NCBI RefSeq assembly: GCF_017299535.1 | Contig: NZ_CP071238.1 | Location: forward strand, 4,154,001 to 4,218,000 | DNA from: Serratia marcescens subsp. marcescens ATCC 13880 | Lineage (GTDB): Bacteria; Pseudomonadota; Gammaproteobacteria; Enterobacterales; Enterobacteriaceae | Reading direction: 5' to 3' | DNA: 64,000 nt | In this document: piece by piece, positions 33,040 to 43,385 of the stretch | Numbering within the stretch: the first letter of the stretch is position 1 | Layout: each line of letters begins with the position of its first letter | Notes under the pieces: model-generated | Database searches by the model: none | Seen by the model: the letters and a program-made list of their open reading frames with translations, nothing else | Told to the model about the DNA's origin: nothing | Program-made: the position numbers and the translations under genes

Positions 33040-35919
33040 TTATTCGTAATCGCTCATCGGCACGCAAGAGCAGAACAGGTTACGGTCGCCGTACACGTCG
33101 TCCAGACGCTTAACGCTCGGCCAGTACTTGTTCTCGCGTACGCCGGCCACCGGGAACACCGCCAGCTCGCGGCTGTACGGGTGCTGCCAGTCGTTGACCA
33201 GCTCCGCCTGCACGTGCGGCGCATTCACCAGCGGGTTGTCTTCCAGCGGCCATTCGCCTTTGGCGACGCGGTCGATCTCGCTGCGGATCGCCAGCATCGC
33301 ATCGATAAAGCGATCCAGCTCCACTTTGCTTTCCGACTCGGTCGGCTCGACCATCAGCGTGCCCGCCACCGGGAACGACATGGTCGGCGCGTGGAAGCCG
33401 AAGTCAATCAGGCGCTTGGCGATGTCCATTTCGCTGATGCCGGTCTCTTCCTTCAGCGGACGAATGTCGAGGATGCATTCGTGCGCCACGCGGTGATCGC
33501 GGCCGGTATACAGAATCGGATACGCGTCTTTCAGACGGGTAGCGATGTAGTTGGCGTTCAGGATCGCCATCTGGCTGGCCTGCTTCAGGCCTTCCGCGCC
33601 CATCATGCGGATGTACATCCAGCTGATCGGCAGGATGGAGGCGCTGCCGAACGGCGCCGCGGAGACCGCGCCCTGCTGGGTGGTTACGCCGTCGATCTGC
33701 ACGACGCTGTGGCCCGGTACGAACGGCGCCAGGTGCGCTTTCACGCCGATAGGGCCCATGCCCGGGCCGCCGCCGCCGTGCGGGATGCAGAAGGTTTTAT
33801 GCAGGTTGAGGTGCGAAACATCCGCGCCGATGTAGCCCGGCGTGGTGATGCCCACCTGGGCGTTCATGTTGGCGCCGTCCAGATACACCTGACCGCCGAA
33901 CTGATGCACGATCTGGCACACTTCACGGATGGTTTCTTCATACACGCCGTGGGTCGACGGGTAGGTCACCATGATGCAAGAGAGTTCTTCGCCTGCCTGC
34001 TCCGCCTTGACGCGCAGATCGTGCAGATCGATGTTGCCGTTCTTGTCGCAGGCGACCACGACCACGCTCATGCCCGCCATCTGGGCGGAGGCCGGGTTGG
34101 TGCCGTGCGCCGAGCTCGGGATCAGGCAGACGTGACGGCCCGCTTCGTTGCGGCTTTCGTGGTAGCGGCGGATCGCCAGCAGGCCGGCGTATTCGCCCTG
34201 CGCGCCGGAGTTCGGCTGCATGCACACCGCGTCATAGCCGGTCAGCTGCACCAGCCACTGAGACAGTTGGCCGATCATCTGTTGGTAACCGGCAGCCTGC
34301 TCCGGCGGGCAGAACGGGTGCAGTTCGGAGAATTCAGGCCAGGTGATCGGGATCATTTCCGCCGCGGCGTTCAATTTCATGGTGCAGGAACCCAGCGGGA
34401 TCATCGCCTGGTTCAGCGCCAGATCCTTACGCTCCAAGCGATGCATGTAACGCATCATCTCGGTTTCGCTGTGATAACGGTTGAATACCGGGTGGGTCAG
34501 GATCGGATCCTGGCGCAGCATGGCGGCCGGGATCGATTGACTGTTTTTGCTCACCGCCGCGTCCAACGCGTCGATGTCCAGACCGTGATTGTCGCCGGCC
34601 AGCAGTGCGAACAGCGTTTGCACGTCTTCACGCGAGGTGGCTTCATCCAGCGTGATGCCCACGGCGCCGTGGATGTCGGTACGCAGGTTGATGCCGAAGC
34701 TCAGCGCACGTTCCAGCACGGCGGCCTTGTCTTTCACTTCAACGGTCAGGGTGTCGAACCAGGTGTTGTGGCGCAGCGTCAGGCCGGCCTTCTGCAGCCC
34801 GGCGGCCAGAATGTCGGTCAGGCGATGGATGCGCCCGGCGATGCGCTGCAGCCCTTGCGGGCCGTGATACACCGCATACAGGCTGGCGATGTTGGCCAGC
34901 AGCACCTGCGAAGTACAGATATTCGAGTTGGCCTTCTCGCGGCGGATATGCTGCTCGCGGGTCTGCATCGCCATGCGCAGCGCGGTGTTGCCGGCGGCAT
35001 CGCGGGAAACGCCGATGATGCGGCCCGGCATCGAACGCTTGAACTCGTCGCGGCAGGCGAAGAAGGCGGCATGCGGGCCGCCGTAGCCCATCGGCACGCC
35101 GAAGCGCTGCGCGGAGCCGAACACCACGTCGGCGCCCTGCTTGCCCGGCGCGGTCAGCAGCACCAGGGCCATGATGTCGGCGGCCACGCTGGTGATGATT
35201 TTGCGCGATTTCAGTTCGGCCAGCAGCGCGCTGTAATCGTGCAGTTCACCGGTGGTGCCCACCTGCTGCAGCAGCACGCCGAACACGCCGTCCAGCTCCA
35301 GCACTTTTTCCGCTTTATCGACGATGACGTCGAAGCCGAAGGTTTCGGCGCGGGTGCGCACCACGTCCAGCGTCTGCGGATGCACGTCGTCAGCCACGAA
35401 GAAGCGGTTGGCGTCTTTCAGCTTGCTGGCGCGTTTGGCCAACGCCATCGCCTCGGCGGCGGCGGTGGCTTCATCCAGCAGCGATGCGGAGGCCAGATCC
35501 AGGCCGGTCAGATCGAGGGTCACGGTCTGGAAGTTCAGCAGCGCTTCCAGACGGCCCTGCGACACTTCCGGCTGATAAGGGGTGTAAGCGGTGTACCAGC
35601 CCGGGTTTTCCAGCATGTTGCGCAGGATCACCGGCGGCGTCAGCACGGCGCTGTAGCCCATGCCGATATAGGATTTGTAGCGCTGATTCTGCGAGGCGAT
35701 CGCCTTCAGCTCAGCCAGCGCCTGGTGTTCGGTCGCCGCGTCGCCAACCGGCGGCGGCCCCGGCAGCTGAATGTCCGCCGGCACGATCTGTTGGATCAGC
35801 GCGCTGAGCGAGCGAGCGCCCACCGCTGCCAGCAACTCCTGGCGTTGTTCCGCAGAAGAGCCGATGTGGCGTTCGATGAACGCTTCGCTGTGTTCGAGTT
35901 GGCTGAGTGTCTGAGTCAT
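33040..35919 (-). CDS. gcvP: Glycine dehydrogenase (decarboxylating), P protein
   Basis: PLP-dependent P protein of the glycine cleavage system, 959 aa (E. coli 957), which decarboxylates glycine and loads the aminomethyl group on the lipoyl arm of GcvH. The PLP lysine is in [21 protein letters not shown] 35919 ([10 protein letters not shown]) was chosen by homology; a 30-residue in-frame extension upstream has no support. Last gene of gcvT-gcvH-gcvP, separated from gcvH by a terminator-like hairpin. Confidence 0.97.
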   Translation of the reverse strand: MTQTLSQLEHSEAFIERHIGSSAEQRQELLAAVGARSLSALIQQIVPADIQLPGPPPVGDAATEHQALAELKAIASQNQRYKSYIGMGYSAVLTPPVILRNMLENPGWYTAYTPYQPEVSQGRLEALLNFQTVTLDLTGLDLASASLLDEATAAAEAMALAKRASKLKDANRFFVADDVHPQTLDVVRTRAETFGFDVIVDKAEKVLELDGVFGVLLQQVGTTGELHDYSALLAELKSRKIITSVAADIMALVLLTAPGKQGADVVFGSAQRFGVPMGYGGPHAAFFACRDEFKRSMPGRIIGVSRDAAGNTALRMAMQTREQHIRREKANSNICTSQVLLANIASLYAVYHGPQGLQRIAGRIHRLTDILAAGLQKAGLTLRHNTWFDTLTVEVKDKAAVLERALSFGINLRTDIHGAVGITLDEATSREDVQTLFALLAGDNHGLDIDALDAAVSKNSQSIPAAMLRQDPILTHPVFNRYHSETEMMRYMHRLERKDLALNQAMIPLGSCTMKLNAAAEMIPITWPEFSELHPFCPPEQAAGYQQMIGQLSQWLVQLTGYDAVCMQPNSGAQGEYAGLLAIRRYHESRNEAGRHVCLIPSSAHGTNPASAQMAGMSVVVVACDKNGNIDLHDLRVKAEQAGEELSCIMVTYPSTHGVYEETIREVCQIVHQFGGQVYLDGANMNAQVGITTPGYIGADVSHLNLHKTFCIPHGGGGPGMGPIGVKAHLAPFVPGHSVVQIDGVTTQQGAVSAAPFGSASILPISWMYIRMMGAEGLKQASQMAILNANYIATRLKDAYPILYTGRDHRVAHECILDIRPLKEETGISEMDIAKRLIDFGFHAPTMSFPVAGTLMVEPTESESKVELDRFIDAMLAIRSEIDRVAKGEWPLEDNPLVNAPHVQAELVNDWQHPYSRELAVFPVAGVRENKYWPSVKRLDDVYGDRNLFCSCVPMSDYE

Positions 35920-35973
35920 TGCTACAAATTCCTGAATGCTTGCGTGATACGGGATATAGCTTGAACGGTAACT

Positions 35974-36003
35974 AAAACGCCCCGGCCGAAAGGCCTGGGG
36001 CGT
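35974..36003 (-). terminator. Terminator-like hairpin between gcvH and gcvP
   Basis: On the transcribed strand: ACGCCCC, a bulged A, GGCC, loop TTTC, GGCCGGGGCGT, then TTTTAG. It starts nine bases after the gcvH stop. Structure and U run fit a partial intrinsic terminator inside the operon that would lower gcvP relative to gcvT and gcvH. Confidence 0.7.
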
Positions 36004-36011
36004 GGGCACGA

Positions 36012-36398
36012 TTACTCGTCGATCGAGGCCTGATAAGCCGCGGCGTCCAGCAGGTTCGCCAGCTCGCCTTCGTCGGAGGCTTTAATCTGGAACAGGAAGC
36101 CGTCACCGTAAGGTTCGCTGTTCACCAGCTCCGGGGAGCTTTCCAGCTCGCCGTTCACCGCCACGATTTCACCGCTGATTGGTGCGTAAATGTCCGACGC
36201 AGCCTTGACGGATTCCGCCACGGCGCAATCTTCACCGGCGGCGACTGTGCGGCCCACTTCCGGCAGATCGACAAATACCATATCGCCCAGCAGTTCCTGC
36301 GCGTGTTCGGTGATGCCTACGGTGTAAACGCCGTTACCTTCTGAACGAACCCACTCGTGGGAGGATGCGTATTTCAATTCTGTTGGCACATTGCTCAT
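36012..36398 (-). CDS. gcvH: Glycine cleavage system H protein
   Basis: 128-aa lipoyl carrier that shuttles the aminomethyl group between P, T and L proteins. Lipoyl-lysine is Lys65 in AESVKAASD. The fold ends in the usual helical tail. 44 bases after gcvT. Confidence 0.97.
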   Translation of the reverse strand: MSNVPTELKYASSHEWVRSEGNGVYTVGITEHAQELLGDMVFVDLPEVGRTVAAGEDCAVAESVKAASDIYAPISGEIVAVNGELESSPELVNSEPYGDGFLFQIKASDEGELANLLDAAAYQASIDE

Positions 36399-36442
36399 CG
36401 CCGGTTACTCCTTCGAAGAAATAAAAAATCAATCAATAAAAA

Positions 36443-37540
36443 TTAATTTGCCAGCGGCTTGCCGGCGCGAACGAAACCGGGCTTGGTCACTTTGACCGGC
36501 ATCTCGCGGTTGCGGATCTGCACGATAGCCTGCTCGCCGATGCCCGCCGGCACGCGCGCCAGCGCGATGCTGAAGCCCAGCGTCGGGGAGAACGAACCGC
36601 TGGTGATCACGCCTTCGCGGGTTTGCCCCGCCGCGTCGGTGAAACGCACCGGCAGCTCATTACGTAATACGCCTTTTTCCGTCATGATCAAGCCGACCAG
36701 TTGCTCGGTGCCCTGCTCGCGCTGTTGCTCCAGCGCTTCGCGGCCGATGAAACGGCGATCTTCCGGCTGCCAGGCGATGGTCCAGCCCATGTTGGCGGCC
36801 AGCGGCGAAACGCCTTCATCCATCTCTTGCCCGTAGAGGTTCATGCCCGCTTCCAGACGCAGCGTGTCGCGCGCGCCCAGACCGGCCGGCTTGACGCCCG
36901 CGGCCAGCAATTTTTGCCAGAAATCCGCCGCCTGCTCTTTCGGCAGCGCGATCTCATAGCCGGCCTCGCCAGTGTAACCGGTGGTGGCGATGAACAGCTC
37001 GCCGGCCTGCACGCCGAAGAACGGCTTCATGCCTTCGACCGCGCTTTTTTGTTCCGGGGTGAACAGGGTGCCGGCGCGCTCTTTGGCCTGCGGGCCCTGC
37101 ACTGCGATCAGCGCCAGATCGTCGCGCACCGTCAGCGCGACGCCATACGGCGCGGCGTGCTCTTCGATCCAGGCCAGGTCTTTGTCGCGGGTGGCGGAGT
37201 TCACCACCAGGCGGAAATAGTCTTCAGTGAGGAAATAAACGATCAGGTCGTCGATCACGCCGCCGGAGGCATTCAGCATGCCGGTGTACAGCGCTTTGCC
37301 GGGTTGGGTCAGTTTGGCGACGTCGTTCGCCAGCAGGTAGCGCAGGAACTCGCGGGTGCGGGCGCCGTGCAGATCCACAATGGTCATGTGAGACACGTCG
37401 AACATGCCGGCATCCTGACGCACCGCGTGGTGCTCATCGAGCTGCGAGCCGTAGTGCAGCGGCATCATCCAGCCGTGAAAGTCTACCATGCGCGCACCGC
37501 ACGCCACGTGCTGGTCGTACAGTGGGGTTTGCTTTGCCAT
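36443..37540 (-). CDS. gcvT: Aminomethyltransferase, T protein
   Basis: 365-aa T protein, which transfers the methylene group to tetrahydrofolate and releases ammonia. The [16 protein letters not shown] start of domain 1 ([15 protein letters not shown]), [13 protein letters not shown] and the catalytic Asp in [10 protein letters not shown] region are present. First gene of gcvTHP; a 506-base promoter region lies upstream. GAGGGAAAAG precedes the ATG. Confidence 0.97.
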   Translation of the reverse strand: MAKQTPLYDQHVACGARMVDFHGWMMPLHYGSQLDEHHAVRQDAGMFDVSHMTIVDLHGARTREFLRYLLANDVAKLTQPGKALYTGMLNASGGVIDDLIVYFLTEDYFRLVVNSATRDKDLAWIEEHAAPYGVALTVRDDLALIAVQGPQAKERAGTLFTPEQKSAVEGMKPFFGVQAGELFIATTGYTGEAGYEIALPKEQAADFWQKLLAAGVKPAGLGARDTLRLEAGMNLYGQEMDEGVSPLAANMGWTIAWQPEDRRFIGREALEQQREQGTEQLVGLIMTEKGVLRNELPVRFTDAAGQTREGVITSGSFSPTLGFSIALARVPAGIGEQAIVQIRNREMPVKVTKPGFVRAGKPLAN

Positions 37541-38013
37541 CTTTTCCCTCTTTCCACTCGTCGCTAGAAGTTAGGGTGCTGCCACGCAATGCGGCGGAGA
37601 CTGGCTCGCGGCCCGATCGCCATGGCGCACTGACTGCTCAACACAAATGCTGCGCCGGGACGGGCGGAAACTGCGTGCAACCGCCGTGACGCAAACGATA
37701 CCTTTCCCTCGAACTTATCACCGAACGACCACATTAACCATAAGTTAAAATAGGCTCATCGCCGTTCCCGGGCGGTAAAACGCCGGGCTAGTGTGCAGAG
37801 TTTTTCACTGGAAAAATGCGCCTTAAGGCACAAAATTAACAATTAAAGCGGCAAAACACCGAACTTATATAACAAACCTATGGCCGCACATGGGATCCGG
37901 ACTTTTGATAACCGAACATGGAATTAGAAAAAGTAATGATAAAAAGCGGCTGAAATTAGATTATTTCAAATGAGGGGTTATATAAGGAAACGCGATGGCA
38001 TAAGGCGAGAAGC
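37541..38013 (-). promoter_or_regulatory. Long gcvT upstream control region
   Basis: No gene recognised in about 470 bases. The part near 37850-37990 is AT-rich. Two CTAAT motifs on the minus strand (37923-37927 and 37955-37959), about 385-420 bases before gcvT, resemble the distal GcvA sites of E. coli, whose core is CTAAT. Lrp, which prefers AT-rich DNA, probably also acts here. No glycine riboswitch-like element is visible. Confidence 0.45.
37689..37704. promoter_or_regulatory. Candidate PurR operator of gcvT
   Basis: ACGCAAACGATACCTT matches the PurR pattern AnGCAAnCGnTTnCnT at every fixed position but one. It is about 150 bases before gcvT; a GATAAG -10 candidate lies just upstream on the minus strand, so the site would cover the start of transcription, as in E. 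coli gcvTHP. Confidence 0.55.
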
Positions 38014-38034
38014 GCGAGCCCGCTGCGGGCTCGC
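38014..38034 (-). terminator. Hairpin after ubiI
   Basis: Nine-base-pair stem GCGAGCCCG / CGGGCTCGC with a three-base loop, 12 bases after the ubiI stop. No T run follows on the minus strand, so its strength is uncertain. Confidence 0.5.
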
Positions 38035-38046
38035 AGAAGGCAGGTG

Positions 38047-39249
38047 TCAGGCAAGCCACTCGGGCAGATCGTTCAGGCCCATCGCCTGACGCACCAGCTT
38101 CGGTTTGACGCCCGGCAGGCTGTCCGCCAGCCGCAGCCCCACGTCGCGCAACAGCTTTTTGGCCGGGTGGTTGCCGTCGAACAATTCGCGGAAACCCTGC
38201 ATGCTGGCCAGCATCACCGCCGCGCCGTGTTTGCGGCGGCGCTCATAGCGGCGCAGATAGAGGTGCTGGCCAATATCCTTGCCCTGCCGTTGCAGGCGAC
38301 GCAGTTCGGAAATCAGCTCGGCGGCGTCCATAAAGCCCAGGTTCACGCCCTGTCCGGCCAGCGGATGCACGGTATGCGCCGCATCGCCCACCAGCGCCAG
38401 GCGGTGCGCCGCGAAGCTGCGCGCATAGCGGCCGGTCAGCGGGAACGCCAGCCGTTCGCTTTCCAGGCTGCAGGCGCCCAGACGCATATCGAAGGCCATC
38501 GCCAGTTCGCGGTTGAATTGTTCCGGCTCCAACTGCTTGAGACGCTCGGCCTCTTCCGGCGCGACCGACCAGACGATGGAGCTCAAATGCGGATCGCTGA
38601 ACGGCAGGAACGCCAGAATGCCGTCGCCGTGGAAAATTTGCCGCGCCGTGGCCTGATGCGGCTCTTCGGTGCGGATGGTGGCCACCAGCGCGTGGTGGCG
38701 ATAGTCCCAGAAGGTAAGCGGGATATCGGCATGCTGGCGCAGCCACGACTGGGCGCCGTCGGCGCCAATCACCAACCGCGCGGTCAGCATACGGCCGTCC
38801 TCCAGCGTGATGAAGGCGTCATTCTCGCCCCACGCCACCTGCTTGAGCGCGGCCGGGGTAATCAGCGTGATGTCCGACAGGCTTTCGGCGCGTTTCCACA
38901 GCGCCTGCTGGATCACCGAATTTTCGATGATGTGGCCGAGATGGCTGAAGCCGCACTCATCGCCGCGGAAGGCGATTTTGCCGAAGCTGTCGCGATCCCA
39001 CACTTCCATCGCGTTGTAGGCGCTGGCGCGCTGCTGGAGGATGTCGTCCCACACGCCGATGTGCTGCAGCAAACGCTCGCTGGCGGCATTGATGGCGGAG
39101 ACGCGCAGCGCAGGCTGCTCCGACGGCGGCGCCATCTCCGGCTGGCGCTGCTCCAGCACCGCCACGCGCAGCCCGCTGCCCTGCAAGCCGCAGGCCAACG
39201 CCAGCCCCACCATACCGCCACCGGCGATAATCACGTCAAATGATTGCAT
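38047..39249 (-). CDS. ubiI: 2-octaprenylphenol 5-hydroxylase
   Basis: FAD-dependent mono-oxygenase of ubiquinone synthesis (formerly visC), 400 aa. FAD motifs: GGGMVGLALACGL (10-22), the DG motif VIGADGAQSWLR, and GDAAHTVHPLAGQGVNLG. It acts on the inner face of the membrane in the Ubi complex. 81 bases after ubiH, in the pepP-ubiH-ubiI order of E. coli. Confidence 0.96.
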   Translation of the reverse strand: MQSFDVIIAGGGMVGLALACGLQGSGLRVAVLEQRQPEMAPPSEQPALRVSAINAASERLLQHIGVWDDILQQRASAYNAMEVWDRDSFGKIAFRGDECGFSHLGHIIENSVIQQALWKRAESLSDITLITPAALKQVAWGENDAFITLEDGRMLTARLVIGADGAQSWLRQHADIPLTFWDYRHHALVATIRTEEPHQATARQIFHGDGILAFLPFSDPHLSSIVWSVAPEEAERLKQLEPEQFNRELAMAFDMRLGACSLESERLAFPLTGRYARSFAAHRLALVGDAAHTVHPLAGQGVNLGFMDAAELISELRRLQRQGKDIGQHLYLRRYERRRKHGAAVMLASMQGFRELFDGNHPAKKLLRDVGLRLADSLPGVKPKLVRQAMGLNDLPEWLA

Positions 39250-39330
39250 GCTGCTCGATTTCCTTAAATAACGCGCGACGCCTTGCCGCGCCGCGTTTTT
39301 GGGCGCGCCACAGGGCGCCCGATTCTGTGT

Positions 39331-40509
39331 CTAACGTTCCACCCAGCCCAGCGTACGCTTGGCGAAGGCGTCGCGCACCGCCGGCAAACGCGCCATCGCC
39401 ATCAGCCCCAGATTGCGGCCGACCACCAGCGGGCTATAACGATTGGCGAACAGGTGGATCAACCCATCGGTCACGCCGATCGTCGCCTGCTGATCGTTTT
39501 GCCGCCGCTGCTGATAACGGCTCAGCAATGCGTAACCGCCGGCGTCTTCGCCGCTGTCTGCCGCTTCCGCCAACGTTTCCGCCAGCGACATCACGTCGCG
39601 CAGACCCAGGTTGAACCCCTGCCCGGCGATCGGATGCAGCGTCTGCGCCGCGTTGCCCACCAGCGCCAGCCGGTGGCTGACATGGCGATCGGCGGTCAGC
39701 AGGCCAAGTGGATAACTGTGCCGCTTACCGGCCTTGAGGATGCGCCCCAGCCGCCAGCCGAAAGCCTGTTGCAGCTCGGCGATAAAACGCGCGTCGTCCC
39801 AGGCATCCACCCGGGCGCGATCTTCGCGCGCATGGCACCACACCAGCGAACTGCGCCCCTGCGACATCGGCAACAGCGCCAGCGGCCCATAACGGGTAAA
39901 GCGCTCGAAAGCTCGCCCCTGCGGATCTTCCGCCGTGGTGACATTGGCGATGGTGGCGAACTGCGGATAGTCCTCCTGCCGCCACTGCACGTTGCAGGCC
40001 TGCGCCAGCGCCGAACGCGAACCGTCGGCCGCCACCAGCAGCTGCCCGCGCAGACGCTGGCCGTTGTCCAGCAGCACTTCCGCCCGCTCCGCGGTGCGGA
40101 TCACGTCCACCACCCGCGCGGGGCAGTGCAGCGTGACGCCCGGCGCCTTCGCCAGCAGCGCAAACAGCCGCTGCCCGGCGTCGTGCAGTTCGATCACCTG
40201 GCCGAGCGCATCGACCTGATAATCCTGCGCCTGCAGATTAACGAAACCGGCGTGACCGCGATCGCTGACGTGCACCTGAGTGATCGGCGTGGCGCAGTCG
40301 CGCAGCGCCGGCCAAACGCCGATGCGCGCCAGCTGTTGGCAGGTGCCCTGCGCCAAAGCGATGGCGCGGGCGTCAAAACCAGGATGGCTGCGGTCGTCCG
40401 GCCGGGTCGCCTCGACCAGATCCACCGCCATTCTTCCCTGAGTAAGCGACGAGATAGCCAGCGCCAGCGTCGCGCCCGCCATACCGCCGCCAACGATAAT
40501 TACGCTCAT
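39331..40509 (-). CDS. ubiH: 2-octaprenyl-6-methoxyphenol 4-hydroxylase
   Basis: Second flavin mono-oxygenase of ubiquinone synthesis, 392 aa. GGGMAGATLAL at the N-terminus, VAADGSRSALAQ and GNAAQTLHPIAGQGFNLG (the GN and NAAQ variant is typical of UbiH). One base separates its start from the pepP stop, so the two are coupled. Confidence 0.96.
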   Translation of the reverse strand: MSVIIVGGGMAGATLALAISSLTQGRMAVDLVEATRPDDRSHPGFDARAIALAQGTCQQLARIGVWPALRDCATPITQVHVSDRGHAGFVNLQAQDYQVDALGQVIELHDAGQRLFALLAKAPGVTLHCPARVVDVIRTAERAEVLLDNGQRLRGQLLVAADGSRSALAQACNVQWRQEDYPQFATIANVTTAEDPQGRAFERFTRYGPLALLPMSQGRSSLVWCHAREDRARVDAWDDARFIAELQQAFGWRLGRILKAGKRHSYPLGLLTADRHVSHRLALVGNAAQTLHPIAGQGFNLGLRDVMSLAETLAEAADSGEDAGGYALLSRYQQRRQNDQQATIGVTDGLIHLFANRYSPLVVGRNLGLMAMARLPAVRDAFAKRTLGWVER

Positions 40510-40510
40510 G

Positions 40511-41827
40511 CTATGACCTTGCCGCCGCCATCAACGCTTCGATGGCATCGGCATCTTTCACTACGGTGGCGGTCAGGTTTTCATTGCCGTCGGCGGTGAT
40601 CACGATGTCGTCCTCGATGCGGATGCCAATGCCGCGGTATTCCTCCGGCACGTCCGCATCCGGCGCGATGTACAGCCCCGGTTCCACGGTCAGCACCATG
40701 CCCGGCTCCAGCAGCCGATCGCGGCTCGGCGTGCCGTAGTGGCCGACGTCATGCACATCGAGCCCCAACCAGTGGCTCAACCCGTGCATAAAGAACTGAC
40801 GGTGGGCCTGCTCGGCGATCAATTGATCGACTTCACCTTTCAATACGCCCAGCTCCACCAGCCCGACCACCATGATGCGCACCACTTCGTCATTGACTTC
40901 GCGGATGCTGGTGCCGGGCTTGAACAGTTCCAAAGCGCGCTGCAGCGACGCCAGCACAATGTCGTACACCGCGCGCTGCGGCCGGCTGAACTTGCCGTTG
41001 ACCGGGAAGGTGCGGGTGATGTCGCCGGCGTACCCCTGGTACTCGCAACCGGCGTCGATCAACACCAGATCGCCGTCGCGCATCGGGCTCTCGTTCTCGG
41101 TGTAGTGCAGGATGCAGCCGTTTTCGCCGCTGCCGACGATGGTGTTGTAAGACGGATAACGGGCGCCGAGGCGGGTGAATTCATGATGAATTTCCGCTTC
41201 CAGCTGGTATTCGAACATGCCCGGGCGGCATTTTTCCATCGCGCGGGTATGCGCCAACGCGCTGATCTCACCGGCGCGGCGCATCACCGCCAGCTCTTCC
41301 GGCGATTTGAACAGGCGCATGTCGTGCAGCCACGGCCGCCAGTCGGTAACGGTGGCCGGCGCCTGCAGATTCTGGCGGAACCCCTTGCGCAGCTTGTCCA
41401 GCGCGCCGAACAGGATCTGATCGGCATAGGCGTATTCGCCCTGCGCGTGGTAGACCGCATCCAGGCCGTTGAGCAGCAGGTGCAGTTGGTCATTGATTTC
41501 ATCGAACGGCAGCGCGCGATCCACGCCCAGCTTCGCCGGCGCGGCGTCTTGCCCCAGGCGGCGGCCAAACCAGATTTCCGCCGTCAAATCGCGCACCCGG
41601 TTGAACAACACGCTGTGGTTGTGCGTTTCATCGCTTTTAATCAGCACCAGCACCGCTTCGGGCTCATTGAAGCCGGTCAGGTACCAAAAGTCGCTGTTCT
41701 GCCGGTAGGGATAGTCTGAATCTGCACTGCGCGTCGTTTCCGGCGCAGAGAAAATAACCGCCGCGCTGGCCGGCGCCATTTTCGCCAACAGCGCCTGGCG
41801 GCGGTTGTTGAATTCCTGCTGAGTCAT
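40511..41827 (-). CDS. pepP: Xaa-Pro aminopeptidase P
   Basis: 438-aa pita-bread dinuclear-metal peptidase that removes N-terminal residues before proline. Metal ligands: Asp in LIDAGCEYQGYAGDITRTFP (two Asp), His in HWLGLDVHDVGHYG, Glu in LTVEPGLYI and Glu in IRIEDDIVIT. ATG 41827 follows AGGAGA. 55 bases after ygfB. Confidence 0.97.
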   Translation of the reverse strand: MTQQEFNNRRQALLAKMAPASAAVIFSAPETTRSADSDYPYRQNSDFWYLTGFNEPEAVLVLIKSDETHNHSVLFNRVRDLTAEIWFGRRLGQDAAPAKLGVDRALPFDEINDQLHLLLNGLDAVYHAQGEYAYADQILFGALDKLRKGFRQNLQAPATVTDWRPWLHDMRLFKSPEELAVMRRAGEISALAHTRAMEKCRPGMFEYQLEAEIHHEFTRLGARYPSYNTIVGSGENGCILHYTENESPMRDGDLVLIDAGCEYQGYAGDITRTFPVNGKFSRPQRAVYDIVLASLQRALELFKPGTSIREVNDEVVRIMVVGLVELGVLKGEVDQLIAEQAHRQFFMHGLSHWLGLDVHDVGHYGTPSRDRLLEPGMVLTVEPGLYIAPDADVPEEYRGIGIRIEDDIVITADGNENLTATVVKDADAIEALMAAARS

Positions 41828-41882
41828 TGCCTTCTCCTGAAATCATGCCATCCGCACCGCCGGCGGAGGGGCGATAAAACGT

Positions 41883-42461
41883 TTAGTGCAACGTCGGTTT
41901 GATGTTTTCCGGCGCCGTCGGCTTGTGACGGGCGAATTCGCCGTGGCACATGATGGCGGCGACCCGCACATACTCCGCCACTTCTTCCAGCGACTGTTCC
42001 AATTCTTCCTGATCTTCGTCTTCGTCGTAGCCCAGTTGCGCGATGTTGCGCAGGTCGTCGATCGCTTCACCGACTTCGTCTTTCACCTGGGCCAGCTTCG
42101 GCTGCATCATGCCCAGCCCGAGCAGGAAGTGGTTGACCCAACCGGCCAGCGCGTCGGCGCGATCGAACACGCTGACGATCTCTCCTTCGGGCAGCATCAG
42201 TTGGAACAGGAACTCGTCATCTTCCAGCGTGTCGCGCGTCGCTTCATACAGCTGTTGCAGCGGTTGGCTGAGCGCCTGCGGGAAGGCGACGCCTTCGTTG
42301 GTCAGATCGTGCACCAGCGCCTGCCAGCCGGCGTCACGGCTGCCGCCGCACAGCAGGCCGCTGATCAGGCCGTGCATTTCTGCCGCGGTCAACGCCACCG
42401 ACTGCTGGTTGAGGGCCACGGTTAAAGATTGGTAACTTGGAAATGTATTCTGTATAGACAT
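41883..42461 (-). CDS. ygfB: UPF0149 family protein YgfB
   Basis: 192-aa helical protein, nearly collinear with E. coli YgfB ([45 protein letters not shown]). In Pseudomonas the homologue modulates expression of a cell-wall amidase; the E. coli role is not settled. ATG 42461 (MSIQNTF) is chosen over an ATG two codons upstream by homology. Head of the leftward ygfB-pepP-ubiH-ubiI operon. Confidence 0.93.
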   Translation of the reverse strand: MSIQNTFPSYQSLTVALNQQSVALTAAEMHGLISGLLCGGSRDAGWQALVHDLTNEGVAFPQALSQPLQQLYEATRDTLEDDEFLFQLMLPEGEIVSVFDRADALAGWVNHFLLGLGMMQPKLAQVKDEVGEAIDDLRNIAQLGYDEDEDQEELEQSLEEVAEYVRVAAIMCHGEFARHKPTAPENIKPTLH

Positions 42462-42633
42462 GCGCATTCGTCATCGTTGGCAGGATAAGTTCGTGTTATG
42501 CTACCACCAAGGTCCGTCGCTATACCAGATAAGCGCGACACCTCAGTGGCTAGTTATAATCGCGATGTGGCAGGTTTCACACTGCGCCGGCGGGGGGCGA
42601 AAGTGCGGTAAATACGCATTTTGAAACCCTTTT

Positions 42634-42662
42634 TTGACTGGCAATGTGCGCCACAGTAGATT
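42634..42662 (+). promoter_or_regulatory. Sigma-70 promoter of zapA
   Basis: TTGACT, a 17-base spacer and TAGATT, about 120 bases before zapA. It is the main feature of the 319-base gap 42462-42780 between ygfB and zapA; the ygfB promoter should be in the same gap but was not located. Confidence 0.6.
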
Positions 42663-42780
42663 ACAACCAGGTACTGAAAAAGGGGTTGTATCTTGGTACC
42701 GAGGTATATATAGTGGCGCCCGCTTTGACGGCCCGGCCAGGGCGGACAAGGCTGGCGCGAAATTTAGGCAGGAAGGTGGC

Positions 42781-43110
42781 ATGTCTGCACAACCGGTAGA
42801 TATTCAAATTTTTGGCCGCTCGTTAAGAGTCAATTGCCCGCCAGAACAACAAGATGCGTTGAATATGGCGGCGGACGATCTTAACCAGCGGTTGCAAGAT
42901 CTTAAAGTTCGCACTAGAGTCTCCAATACTGAGCAACTGGTTTTCATCGCGGCATTGAACGTCTGTCACGAACTTGCTCAAGAACGGTTGAAAACCCGTG
43001 ACTATGCGTCCAATATGGAACAACGCATACGGATGCTGCAGCAGACCATTGAACAAGCGCTGCTTGAACAAGGTCGCATCTCTGAACGTCAGGATGCACA
43101 ATTCGAATAA
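42781..43110 (+). CDS. zapA: Cell division protein ZapA
   Basis: 109-aa FtsZ-ring stabiliser. N-terminal globular part ([18 protein letters not shown]) and C-terminal coiled coil ([20 protein letters not shown]). ATG 42781 has AGGAAGG upstream; an open frame reaching back to 42634 is non-coding promoter DNA. Followed by 6S RNA, as in E. coli. Confidence 0.96.
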   Translation: MSAQPVDIQIFGRSLRVNCPPEQQDALNMAADDLNQRLQDLKVRTRVSNTEQLVFIAALNVCHELAQERLKTRDYASNMEQRIRMLQQTIEQALLEQGRISERQDAQFE

Positions 43111-43150
43111 CTTAAGTTGTTGAAATCAAAGTTTCGGCAACGAGTACAAA

Positions 43151-43333
43151 ATTTCTCTGAGATGTTCGCCAGCGGGCCAGTCCCCTGAGCCGATATTTAG
43201 TACAAACAGAATGTGTTGCTCCGCGATCGGTGAGCACGCTCGGTGCGCCGAGAAGCCTTAAGATTGCGACGGCACGTTCACCTTGAACCATGGGTTCAAG
43301 GGTTACAGCCTGCGACGGCATCTCGGAGATTCC
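43151..43333 (+). ncRNA. ssrS: 6S RNA
   Basis: 183 bases that align end to end with E. coli 6S RNA, from ATTTCTCTGAGATGTTCGC to GCATCTCGGAGATTCC, whose ends pair into the closing stem. The conserved CCTTGAACCA-GGGTTCAAGG arm and the CCCTGAGCCGATATTT segment of the central bubble region are present. It binds sigma-70 RNA polymerase as a promoter mimic in stationary phase. Co-transcribed with fau (ygfA) downstream, as in other enterics. Confidence 0.97.
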
Positions 43334-43385
43334 CCTTCTCAGCGGTTTATGTGTGCTGAACGCCACACTGAGCAAGCCTGATACG

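Noticed and set aside
33028..35964. A 978-codon open frame antisense to gcvP, and similar long antisense frames over recJ, ubiI, creC and lyxK
   Set aside because: They are by-products of high GC and the codon bias of the real genes. Their translations are rich in His, Arg and Gln with no family motif, and they lack ribosome sites.
37541..38013. A glycine riboswitch upstream of gcvT
   Set aside because: No tandem aptamer-like conserved blocks could be found, and enterics control gcvTHP by GcvA, GcvR, Lrp and PurR.
42634..42780. A 49-codon N-terminal extension of zapA
   Set aside because: The stretch begins inside the predicted -35 hexamer of the zapA promoter and has no homology to ZapA; AGGAAGG supports the ATG at 42781.
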